Source of the DNA: Rathayibacter_A sp036510655
Lineage (GTDB): Bacteria > Actinomycetota > Actinomycetes > Actinomycetales > Microbacteriaceae
NCBI GenBank assembly: GCA_036510655.1
Contig: DATCDQ010000038.1
Location: forward strand, 1-26,692
Reading direction: 5' to 3'
Length of the DNA stretch: 26,692 nucleotides
A program made the position numbers and the translations under genes. This document shows, one piece after another, positions 1 through 5,228 of the stretch (the first letter of the stretch is position 1; every line of letters starts with the position of its first letter). The notes beneath the pieces are model-generated. The model did not search any database, had not been told where the DNA came from, and was given only the letters and a program-made list of their open reading frames with translations.

Positions 1-44
1 AAGCCCGAGCCGACAAGAACCACTGGGAATAAACACAATCGGTC

Positions 45-78
45 GTGCTGGCGGCTGGCCACAACTCGCCGCCAGTAC
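45..78 (-). terminator. possible hairpin terminator after the 132-467 gene
   Basis: Positions 45-55 and 68-78 form an 11-bp inverted repeat with one G-U wobble around a 12-nt loop. It lies about 55 nt past the stop of the minus-strand gene at 132. There is no T-run, so this would be a non-canonical actinobacterial terminator or simply a hairpin. Nothing else in 1-131 looks like a gene. That stretch also carries the direct repeat AGTACCACCT at 74-83 and 96-105. Confidence 0.3.
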
Positions 79-131
79 CACCTACCCAGAAAAGGAGTAC
101 CACCTCGGTGGACTAGAGGTACCTACTAAGG

Positions 132-467
132 CTACTCGCCACTCTGCTGTGCACGGCCGGCGCTCGCGAGCGTCTCGTCGAGCCGTGCCGACAGTTCGGC
201 GACGCCCTGCCACTGGGCATCGAGCGAGTCGGTTTGCCGGCCGAGAGTCACCCCGCCGTCGCCGAGCTCGTAGACGAGTTGCAGCCCTCTCGGTCCGTCG
301 GCGGCGATGATGAACGGCATCCGTGGTCGCTGGGCGGGTTCGCCGACCATGCGGGCCTTGTGCGCGGTCAACCACTCATGCGCCTGGCCGGCCAAGCCCT
401 GCAGCGCCCCGCCACGCAGGTAGTGCCTCCCGAAGAAACGACCTGATACCGCCGTTGCCCGCGGCAA
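132..467 (-). CDS. hypothetical protein, start uncertain
   Basis: The frame is open on the minus strand and ends in TAG at 132-134. I do not recognise the family. The well-behaved part runs from about FGRHYLRGGALQ through HEWLTAHKARMVGEP and MPFIIAADGPRGLQLVYELG to a charged C-terminus, LDETLASAGRAQQSGE. It has no signal peptide, membrane segment or cysteine motif and looks cytosolic. The frame stays open upstream into the tRNA gene, which cannot be coding, so the start must lie below about 535. I give the in-frame TTG at 467. A CTG near 419 sits about 6 nt after GGGAGG and is a non-standard alternative; the ATG at 352 would give a short form. Codon third positions are G/C rich, as in its neighbours, which supports a real gene. 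I infer no function. Confidence 0.5.
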   Translation of the reverse strand: MPRATAVSGRFFGRHYLRGGALQGLAGQAHEWLTAHKARMVGEPAQRPRMPFIIAADGPRGLQLVYELGDGGVTLGRQTDSLDAQWQGVAELSARLDETLASAGRAQQSGE

Positions 468-539
468 CCCGCGACCGCCGCTCCCGGTTGCTGGGGAGTG
501 GCCCCCAGTAAAATAAAGGGTTTCAGAGACACAAAAAAG

Positions 540-611
540 TGCCCCTGGAGGGACTCGAACCCCCAACCCTTTCCTTAGGACGGAACTGCTCTTCCATTGA
601 GCTACAGAGGC
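540..611 (-). tRNA. tRNA-Arg (anticodon CCU)
   Basis: On the minus strand a full cloverleaf folds. The acceptor is GCCTCTG/CAGGGGC (7 pairs, one G-U), the D-arm is GCTC/GAGC, and the anticodon loop GTCCTAA gives CCT at positions 34-36. The T-arm is GGGGG-TTCGAGT-CCCTC. The discriminator is A (540) and CCA is not encoded. A run of six T's follows at once and may serve as terminator. It decodes AGG, a rare codon in this high-GC background. Such tRNA 3' ends are common integration targets, but I see no integrase or duplicated 3' end here. Confidence 0.95.
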
Positions 612-630
612 TGATGAGCATGAGTTTATC

Positions 631-707
631 GGATTGCGTGGTCTCGATTCGCCGCTCGCCCTTCGACTCCACTCAGAGAACGAAAGCTCGCGGGCGACTC
701 GACCAGC
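631..707. repeat. dispersed intergenic palindromic repeat, copy A
   Basis: This copy begins GGATTGCGTGGTCTCGAT and ends CGACTCGACCAGC. The copy at 2187-2269 shares the same 18-nt start and an almost identical end (GGCTACTCGACCAGC). The outer arms TGGTC-TCGA and TCGA-CCA are complementary, so the element can fold as a long imperfect hairpin. It lies between the tRNA and the downstream end of the PIN-toxin gene and could act as that operon's terminator. The middle differs from copy B and contains CCTTCGACTCCACTCAG. Confidence 0.7.
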
Positions 708-742
708 TGCAGTCGATGCTGTGCACTTCTAACGAGATTGAG

Positions 743-1123
743 TCACGTTGCGACGCCAATAATCTCGACCATATGCTCGATGAGCTCGAAGTCCCGGATA
801 TTCCGCGTCATCAGTGGCACGTTAAGCGCATACGCCTGTGCTGCGATGAAGATGTCGGCGCGTCTGGCGTGTGCCGATCTTGAACTGGCGACCTGTGACG
901 CCAGCTTGCCGTACGCCTCAGCAGCATACTCGTCAAAAGGTATCCACTCGATCGAGGAACGGTACCTGTTTACCCGTTCCGTGCGGGATAGTCGATCCAC
1001 GGGCGTCTTTGCGTGTTCGATGCCGAAATGAAGTTCAGCCAGCGTCAACATGCTGGCGCCAAAATCATCATCAGGCCACGCCTGCGGCGGAGTAATCAGA
1101 ACGTTGGTGTCAAGCAGGATCAT
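743..1123 (-). CDS. vapC: PIN-domain ribonuclease toxin (VapC-like)
   Basis: A 126-residue PIN-domain protein, the usual VapC length. It starts MILLDTNVLI, with the first conserved Asp at residue 5. A Glu follows in LTLAELHFGI, an Asp in RRADIFIAAQA and an Asp in TRNIRDFELI. These four acidic residues are where PIN domains bind Mg2+ to cleave RNA; free VapC toxins typically cut tRNA or rRNA. The ATG at 1123 is preferred over the one at 1138 because it overlaps the antitoxin stop as ATGA, the usual VapB-VapC coupling, and because PIN domains begin at this sequence. The target RNA cannot be read from sequence. It is predicted to be neutralised by the upstream Phd/YefM-like antitoxin. Confidence 0.9.
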   Translation of the reverse strand: MILLDTNVLITPPQAWPDDDFGASMLTLAELHFGIEHAKTPVDRLSRTERVNRYRSSIEWIPFDEYAAEAYGKLASQVASSRSAHARRADIFIAAQAYALNVPLMTRNIRDFELIEHMVEIIGVAT

Positions 1124-1398
1124 TCCCGCTCGTCCCACGGATCCCTGAGCGGGCTGAGATCACGAAGATGCTCATTGTCTTCAAGCCATCCGGTGCGATC
1201 CGCGCCCAACCCCGCAGTGAGAGCGGCCATCTCTTCCCCGGAGAGCCAACGCTTCTTGGCCGGCTGCTCCGCCCGTATGACAACTCCGGTCGGCTTCCCG
1301 TTCTTGTAAACGTCGAAACGCGCCCCTGCCTCGGCGCGGCTGATAATCGCGCTGGGGTTCTGCTTCAGTTCACGGATTCCAATACGCTCGTTGCTCAC
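1120..1398 (-). CDS. Phd/YefM-type antitoxin (VapB role)
   Basis: A 92-residue protein beginning VSNERIGIRELKQNPSAI, the characteristic Phd/YefM N-terminal DNA-binding fold (I-REL-x-P-SAII). It is followed by a toxin-binding tail rich in Glu, Asp and Trp (WLSGEEMAAL, GWLEDNEHLRDL). The frame is open further upstream to 1839, but homology-like sequence begins at the GTG at 1396-1398. A near-perfect -10 box, TATAAT, lies only 6 nt upstream of that codon, implying a leaderless mRNA. The stop overlaps the toxin ATG by four bases. The family dimerises, binds its own promoter and wraps around the toxin active site. Autoregulation through the palindrome at 1417-1436 is inferred. Confidence 0.88.
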   Translation of the reverse strand: MSNERIGIRELKQNPSAIISRAEAGARFDVYKNGKPTGVVIRAEQPAKKRWLSGEEMAALTAGLGADRTGWLEDNEHLRDLSPLRDPWDERE

Positions 1399-1403
1399 GC
1401 AAC

Positions 1404-1436
1404 CATTATATGGCCAATGTAGAACGCGTGCTACAT
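1404..1436 (-). promoter_or_regulatory. toxin-antitoxin promoter and operator palindrome
   Basis: On the minus strand TATAAT (1409-1404) precedes the antitoxin GTG by 6 nt. Upstream, 1417-1436 is a 20-bp palindrome, ATGTAG-N-ACGCGT-N-CTACAT, broken only at the two N positions. It covers the spacer and the weak -35 region. This is the expected layout for an autorepressing antitoxin operator. The site is seen in sequence; repression is inferred. Confidence 0.7.
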
Positions 1437-1584
1437 AACGGATGCTTAGGTCAAGCAGCCGCACGTCGACCAGTGCTCCGAGATTCCCTAGCTTCGAGAA
1501 AAATGCCGGCAAACGGTAGCAGGCTGGTAAGCGACGGAGGCGGATGCGTGCGCTGCGCATCAGACGCCAGAAAGGAGCATCCGG

Positions 1585-2184
1585 ATGCCTCGCATCACCG
1601 GAGTATCGCCCGCCCAAGCACGAGCGGGCGCCAAAATCGTGTTCTACTTCACCAGGCGCAGCCTGGCTAAGCTCACCGGCAGAGATTCCGCGCGGGTGAC
1701 CGAGCCGCTCGAGCTGTACGCGCGCATCCCAAAGCTCTTCAAGGGCTACACCAAGCTCGAACAGGCAACCGCCAAATTGCACGCTCTGGACAAGCGCTCC
1801 CACGCACTTGCGGAGCTCAAGGCCGCAACGATGACGCACTGCGAATACTGCATCGACCTGGGTTCGGCGATTTCACATCAGTGGGGTCTCACGGATGCTG
1901 AGCTGCTCGCGCTGCCCGAATACCAGTCGAGCGCGCTGTTCTCCGATCGAGACAGGGCCGTGCTCGATTACGCCGTCGCAATGAGCCGCACCCCGGTCGA
2001 TGTTTCCGATGCTCTGTTCGACAGGCTCAAAACGCACTTCGACGAAGTGCAGCTCGTGGAACTGACGCACCACATCGCGCTGGAGAACATGCGCGGGCGG
2101 TTCAACCTCGCACTCGGCGTTGGGTCGGCCGGCCTCAGCGACGGGATGGTGTGTGCGGTCCCGACAGTGCACCCGGCGCAATGA
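1585..2184 (+). CDS. carboxymuconolactone decarboxylase family (AhpD-like) protein
   Basis: A 199-residue helical protein of the carboxymuconolactone decarboxylase/AhpD superfamily. The redox motif is C86-E-Y-C89 in LKAATMTHCEYCIDLGS, followed by a His at about 98, matching the CxxC...H active site of AhpD-type peroxidase partners. The second half (AVLDYAVAMSRTPVDVSD, VQLVELTHHIALENMRGRF) is the usual helical repeat. Members reduce peroxides or peroxiredoxins, or act as decarboxylases; the CxxC favours a thiol-redox role here, but the substrate is unknown. The start is supported by AAAGGAG 8 nt upstream. The ATG lies inside a 12-bp perfect palindrome, GCATCCGGATGC (1577-1588). It is transcribed divergently from the toxin-antitoxin operon and ends just before repeat copy B. 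Confidence 0.88.
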   Translation: MPRITGVSPAQARAGAKIVFYFTRRSLAKLTGRDSARVTEPLELYARIPKLFKGYTKLEQATAKLHALDKRSHALAELKAATMTHCEYCIDLGSAISHQWGLTDAELLALPEYQSSALFSDRDRAVLDYAVAMSRTPVDVSDALFDRLKTHFDEVQLVELTHHIALENMRGRFNLALGVGSAGLSDGMVCAVPTVHPAQ

Positions 2185-2186
2185 AC

Positions 2187-2269
2187 GGATTGCGTGGTCT
2201 CGATACGCCCGCTCGCTGCGCTCGCGGGCTACTCGACCAGCGGGAGCTCGCGGGCTACTCGACCAGCGG
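2187..2269. repeat. dispersed intergenic palindromic repeat, copy B
   Basis: It shares its first 18 nt with copy A (631) and ends in GGCTACTCGACCAGC. A 24-bp segment is duplicated in tandem (2220-2243 and 2246-2269). TGGTCTCGATACGCCCGC can pair imperfectly with GCGGGCTACTCGACCA. It fills the gap between two convergent genes (stops at 2184 and 2279), where it may act as a bidirectional terminator. Confidence 0.75.
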
Positions 2270-2278
2270 ACGCCGGGA

Positions 2279-2776
2279 CTACGCCGCGGGCTCCAAATAG
2301 TCGTGCCACTGCGGGAGGGCACGCTCAGCGCCACGCACCGCCCACCCGGGCTCGCGCGGCATCCGCGGGGCGAAACCGAGTGACCAGCCCATCTCGGCCG
2401 GCGTGCGATCACTCTTCACATTGTTGCAACGCAGGCAACAGGCCACGAGGTTCTCCCACGAGTCCGCGCCGCCTCGCGACCTCGGCAGCACGTGATCGAT
2501 CGTTTCGGCCGCCTTGCCGCAATACGCACACTGGTGAGCATCGCGACGCAGCACCCCACGCCGACTCACGGGCACCAGCCGCCCACGCGGAATGCGCACG
2601 TACCGCGTCAACAGGATGACGGCCGGTCTGTCGTAAATGCGCGAAACTCCCCACACCGGATGCTCGGCATCAACCTCAATGATGACCGCCTTGTGATTCA
2701 TCACCAGGGCGAGCGCCCGTTTGAAAGTGACGATGGCCAGCGGTTCGTAACCCGCATTCAGGACCAGAGTGCGCAT
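2279..2776 (-). CDS. HNH endonuclease family protein
   Basis: A 165-residue protein. Residues 1-75 (MRTLVLNAGYEPLAIV, then RALALVMNHKAVII) form the N-terminal domain typical of short actinobacterial HNH proteins. The C-terminal HNH domain has C83-x-x-C86, the catalytic His in ETIDHVLPRSRGG, Asn in WENLVACC, and the second zinc pair in CLRCNNVKSD. HNH domains cut or nick DNA with one metal ion; the cellular role of this stand-alone subfamily is not established. The ATG at 2776 is preferred over the upstream 2857 ATG because AGAGGA lies 6 nt ahead and conserved sequence begins there. The gene is preceded by a long region with a strong terminator (2887-2918), suggesting premature termination. 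It converges with the AhpD-like gene across repeat B. Confidence 0.88.
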   Translation of the reverse strand: MRTLVLNAGYEPLAIVTFKRALALVMNHKAVIIEVDAEHPVWGVSRIYDRPAVILLTRYVRIPRGRLVPVSRRGVLRRDAHQCAYCGKAAETIDHVLPRSRGGADSWENLVACCLRCNNVKSDRTPAEMGWSLGFAPRMPREPGWAVRGAERALPQWHDYLEPAA

Positions 2777-3069
2777 ACTTTTCCTCTCGAACGACTGGAT
2801 GGCTTCCAGTACTTCGCGGTTCGGACACACGCACACGGGCTCCCGGTCTTCGCACAAAACGCACGATCGCCAAGAATTCCGCGGCCAACAAAAAAGGCGC
2901 CGTCCTCATGGCGGCGCCGAGATGCAGACTCCACACAATGGTGAAGGCTGCGCTGAGAGCGATGCTGCAGATGGTCGCGCTCTGCACTGTGCTGCAAAGT
3001 GCTGTGCTGCATTGCGCAGGGCTCGAGAGCGCACGCATCCATGGCACGGATGTGTGACGACTCGATCAT
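2758..3069 (-). other. possible leader ORF or small RNA upstream of the HNH gene
   Basis: The intergenic region 2777-3233 is 457 bp and holds no recognisable gene. On the minus strand an ORF starts at 3069 (MIESSHIRAMDAC), 5 nt after a strong GGGAGG ribosome-binding sequence, and could run to 2758, overlapping the HNH start. It is unusually rich in His and Gln (QHSTLQHSAERDHLQHRSQ) and matches no family I know. The intrinsic terminator at 2887-2918 lies inside it. I read this as a leader peptide or small RNA rather than a stable protein. Nested CAGCAC repeats at about 2960-3010 could form competing hairpins. Confidence 0.25.
2887..2918 (-). terminator. strong intrinsic terminator between NlpC/P60 and HNH genes
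   Basis: On the minus strand GGCGCCG and CGGCGCC pair perfectly (7 bp, 9-nt loop), followed directly by TTTTTTGTT. This is the only textbook intrinsic terminator with a T-tract in the window apart from the T-run after the tRNA. It lies about 110 nt upstream of the HNH start and about 315 nt past the NlpC/P60 stop, so it must end either read-through or a separate short transcript. Confidence 0.85.
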
Positions 3070-3119
3070 GCGGACCTCCCGGGATCGCTCGCGGTGTCAG
3101 GCCATTAGAGTAACGCATT

Positions 3120-3151
3120 ATCGGCGCACCACAATATCGTGGCGCGCCGAT
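3120..3151. terminator. long hairpin after the NlpC/P60 gene
   Basis: A 32-bp inverted repeat: 13-bp arms (ATCGGCGCACCAC and GTGGCGCGCCGAT) with a single mismatched (wobble) position and a 6-nt centre AATATC. It begins 83 nt past the minus-strand NlpC/P60 stop at 3234. There is no T-tract. A terminator is the simplest reading; a protein-binding palindrome upstream of the leader at 3069 is the alternative. Confidence 0.5.
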
Positions 3152-3233
3152 GTGACCCTGTCGTTCGGTTGGCGTTCACCAACCCGGGCAGCGGCAACCA
3201 TCATTGTGCCGGCCGCGGTGGCAACTGTGTGCG

Positions 3234-4289
3234 CTAGATTCCGAGCCGGACGATGTAGAAGTCACTCGTCCAGATCGGACGGATCGAGATGCTGCGGCCG
3301 GTGTCGGGGGCATCCATGATGTTCCCGTTTCCGGCATAGAACCCGTCGTGGCCACTCATGATCACGACGTCACCAGGTACGGCATCCGCAATCGAGATGC
3401 GCGTTCCGCGAGCCGCCTGACCACTGACCGAGTGCGGCAGTGAAATGCCGAACTGTGCATACACGAACATGACGTAGCCGGAGCAGTCGAACCCTGCCGG
3501 CGAAGCCCCGCCGTAGACGTACGGCGTTCCGATGTACTGCTGCGCCACCGAGAACACCTGGCTCAGGCTGAAGTTCGGGTATGGCGGGTGCGCGAGGAAG
3601 TCTGACACCGACGGCCCAGAGTAGGACGCCGCGTAGGTGGCCATGCTTGCGGCAGCCGCTGCACGCGCCGCTTCGGCAGCCGCTGCTGCCTTGGCTGCTG
3701 CCAAAGCAGCTTCACTGGTCGCCGTTACGGCATCGCGGGCGACGACGAGGTGCGTCGTAGTCGACGCCACGGACATCGATTGCGGCTGCGCCTTCTTCAT
3801 CCCGTCGATGACGGAACTGCTGAACTTAGCCTGGTCGGTGCCGCTCGGGCTGAATGCATACGCGGGCAGAGCGAAGGTGGCGATCATGCCTGCTGCAATC
3901 GACATGACAACGATGTTCGCGACGCCGCCCTTGAACTTCTTCTTGCTCCGCGCTTTGCCGCGCGTCGCCGTCGCGCGCGTCGAACCGGCTGTCGCCCGCG
4001 TCGAAACGGATGCTGCGGGTTTGGCCGCCTTCAGCGCGCTCGACGTGCGGGCGACGCCTTTCGTCGGAGCGGTCGCAACGCTGTGACTGCCGTGCTGTGC
4101 ACGGGCCGCTCCACGCGGACGCAGGCCGGTGGACGCACCCGACGACACCGTGCTCGAAAACACTGTGGCCGAAGCGTCACTGATCCCGCTATTCGAGTCT
4201 TCGTGGTTCTCGGGAGAACCGGGTGTACCTAATGGTGCCAAGGTCAAGACCTCCGGCGCTCCGTCAACACTAGGTAGTTGCCCCGTCAC
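3234..4289 (-). CDS. NlpC/P60 family peptidoglycan hydrolase (secreted)
   Basis: A 351-residue protein. Residues 1 to about 120 are a long Ser/Thr/Ala/Arg-rich cytosolic stretch ending in a basic cluster (GKARSKKKFKGG). A hydrophobic segment, VVMSIAAGMIATFALPAYA, then acts as signal peptide or anchor with a possible AYA cleavage site. A poly-Ala helix (about 190-215) links to the C-terminal NlpC/P60 domain. There the catalytic Cys is in GFDCSGYVMFVYAQFG, the His in IMSGHDGFYAG, and a substrate-side motif is YVYGGASPAG. The fold cleaves D-Glu-diaminopimelate-type bonds in stem peptides during growth or division. The GTG start lacks a ribosome-binding site but has GATATT 8 nt upstream, fitting leaderless translation. 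Starting further downstream is possible, because the N-terminal 60 residues look unconserved. I looked for a c-di-AMP (ydaO) riboswitch upstream and saw none. Confidence 0.85.
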   Translation of the reverse strand: MTGQLPSVDGAPEVLTLAPLGTPGSPENHEDSNSGISDASATVFSSTVSSGASTGLRPRGAARAQHGSHSVATAPTKGVARTSSALKAAKPAASVSTRATAGSTRATATRGKARSKKKFKGGVANIVVMSIAAGMIATFALPAYAFSPSGTDQAKFSSSVIDGMKKAQPQSMSVASTTTHLVVARDAVTATSEAALAAAKAAAAAEAARAAAAASMATYAASYSGPSVSDFLAHPPYPNFSLSQVFSVAQQYIGTPYVYGGASPAGFDCSGYVMFVYAQFGISLPHSVSGQAARGTRISIADAVPGDVVIMSGHDGFYAGNGNIMDAPDTGRSISIRPIWTSDFYIVRLGI

Positions 4290-4454
4290 TTGGTGCGAAT
4301 ATCGCGTTCGGCTTCTCGAATCAAGAGACGGGATTAAGGGAGCGTCTTGACTCGGGTCCTTCGACCGGCTTCTGGCCTGCGGACTGTTCGAGACTACGGG
4401 AAGCGAGCGGATTTGTCACTTCCTCGCCCAGCATTTCTCACAAACCGGTAACGA
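4290..4454. other. intergenic region between DtxR-type and NlpC/P60 genes
   Basis: 165 bp without a gene. It should contain the promoter of the NlpC/P60 gene. The best -10 candidate is GATATT (minus strand, 4303-4298), with TTGAT some 15-16 nt upstream of it. I see no strong hairpin with a T-tract and no riboswitch consensus. Confidence 0.35.
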
Positions 4455-5150
4455 TTATTCGGAAGTGACGAAGATGTGACTTGCGACTTCGTGCGGCAGC
4501 TCCAGCCCGTCGGCGTAACCGTCGATCTGCACGAGAACATACGAGCCGGCCGCAGAGAAAGTCCCGGTCGAACCCGGTATCACGCCCGCCTGCCGCAGCT
4601 GACCGAGCAATTCCGGATCGAACTGCACCGGCTCGCCGAGTCGCCGAACGTCCGCGGAAACCGGCCCAGGCGCATCCGCCACGAGTTCGACAAGATTCTT
4701 GACCCCGGCGAGAAAGACGGTCGACAACGACTCTCCGGCATCGTCGAGGCTCGGAATCGGCGTTCCGTACGGCGATTCGGTGGGGTTTCCCAGGATGTCG
4801 AGGATCTTCCGCTCGACGTGCTCGCTCATCACGTGTTCCCAACGGCACGCCTCGTCGTGCACATACTCCCACTCGAGCCCGATCACATCGCTGAGCAGCC
4901 GCTCAGCCAGCCGATGCTTACGCATCACGTGCACGGCACGGCGGCGGCCCTCTGCCGTCAGCTGAAGGTGGCGGTCATCGGAGACGACCACGAGGCCGTC
5001 GCGCTCCATCCGCCCGATCGTCTGTGACACCGTGGGCCCCGAATGGCCGATCCGCTCCGAGATGCGCGCACGCAACGGGACGATGCGCTCCTCTTCCAGA
5101 TCGAGAATCGTCCGCAAATACATTTCGGTGGTGTCAACGAGATCGGTCAT
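4455..5150 (-). CDS. DtxR-family metal-dependent transcriptional repressor
   Basis: A 231-residue protein with the full three-domain DtxR/IdeR plan. The winged helix is at residues 1-75: TEMYLRTILDLEEE, with recognition helix SGPTVSQTIGRMERDGLV. The metal-binding and dimerisation domain (about 76-140) includes RKHRLAERLL, EWEYVHDEACRWEHVMSE and HVERKILDILGNP, which contain the family His/Glu/Cys ligands. A C-terminal SH3-like domain ends in LPHEVASHIFVTSE. With Fe2+ or Mn2+ bound, the dimer represses metal uptake genes. IdeR versus MntR identity cannot be decided from sequence; the SH3 domain favours an IdeR-like or long MntR type. The ATG at 5150 follows GGGGG with normal spacing. It is divergent from serC across 78 bp that hold a candidate iron box, suggesting autoregulation. 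Confidence 0.9.
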   Translation of the reverse strand: MTDLVDTTEMYLRTILDLEEERIVPLRARISERIGHSGPTVSQTIGRMERDGLVVVSDDRHLQLTAEGRRRAVHVMRKHRLAERLLSDVIGLEWEYVHDEACRWEHVMSEHVERKILDILGNPTESPYGTPIPSLDDAGESLSTVFLAGVKNLVELVADAPGPVSADVRRLGEPVQFDPELLGQLRQAGVIPGSTGTFSAAGSYVLVQIDGYADGLELPHEVASHIFVTSE

Positions 5151-5178
5151 CGCTGCCCCCTTTTGGTCAACCCAGCAC

Positions 5179-5197
5179 GCATGTAAGCCCAGCCTAA
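5179..5197 (-). promoter_or_regulatory. candidate DtxR/IdeR iron box
   Basis: The minus strand reads TTAGGCTGGGCTTACATGC, which agrees with the IdeR/DtxR consensus TTAGGTTAGSCTAACCTAA at 13 of 19 positions by my alignment. The first half-site is good and the second is degenerate. It lies 29-47 nt before the repressor's own start and 32 nt before serC, so it could regulate either gene. Confidence 0.35.
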
Positions 5198-5228
5198 CGG
5201 CCAGGACTGACACAACTAGAATCGAGCC

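Noticed and set aside
539..883. Plus-strand ORF of 114 codons
   Set aside because: It begins inside the antisense of tRNA-Arg and runs through repeat copy A and the antisense of the PIN-toxin gene; the tRNA fold and PIN motifs explain the region.
1399..1839. Upstream extension of the antitoxin frame to 239 codons
   Set aside because: The extension passes through the operator and promoter and is antisense to the AhpD-like gene; Phd/YefM homology begins at the GTG at 1398.
540..2269. Integrative element at tRNA-Arg
   Set aside because: No integrase and no duplicated tRNA 3' end are visible; the flanking repeats are intergenic palindromes unrelated to the tRNA sequence.
4290..4454. ydaO (c-di-AMP) riboswitch upstream of the NlpC/P60 gene
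   Set aside because: Such riboswitches often precede actinobacterial wall hydrolases, but the conserved GGGUGAA and CCGUCAGCUAAC-type blocks are absent.
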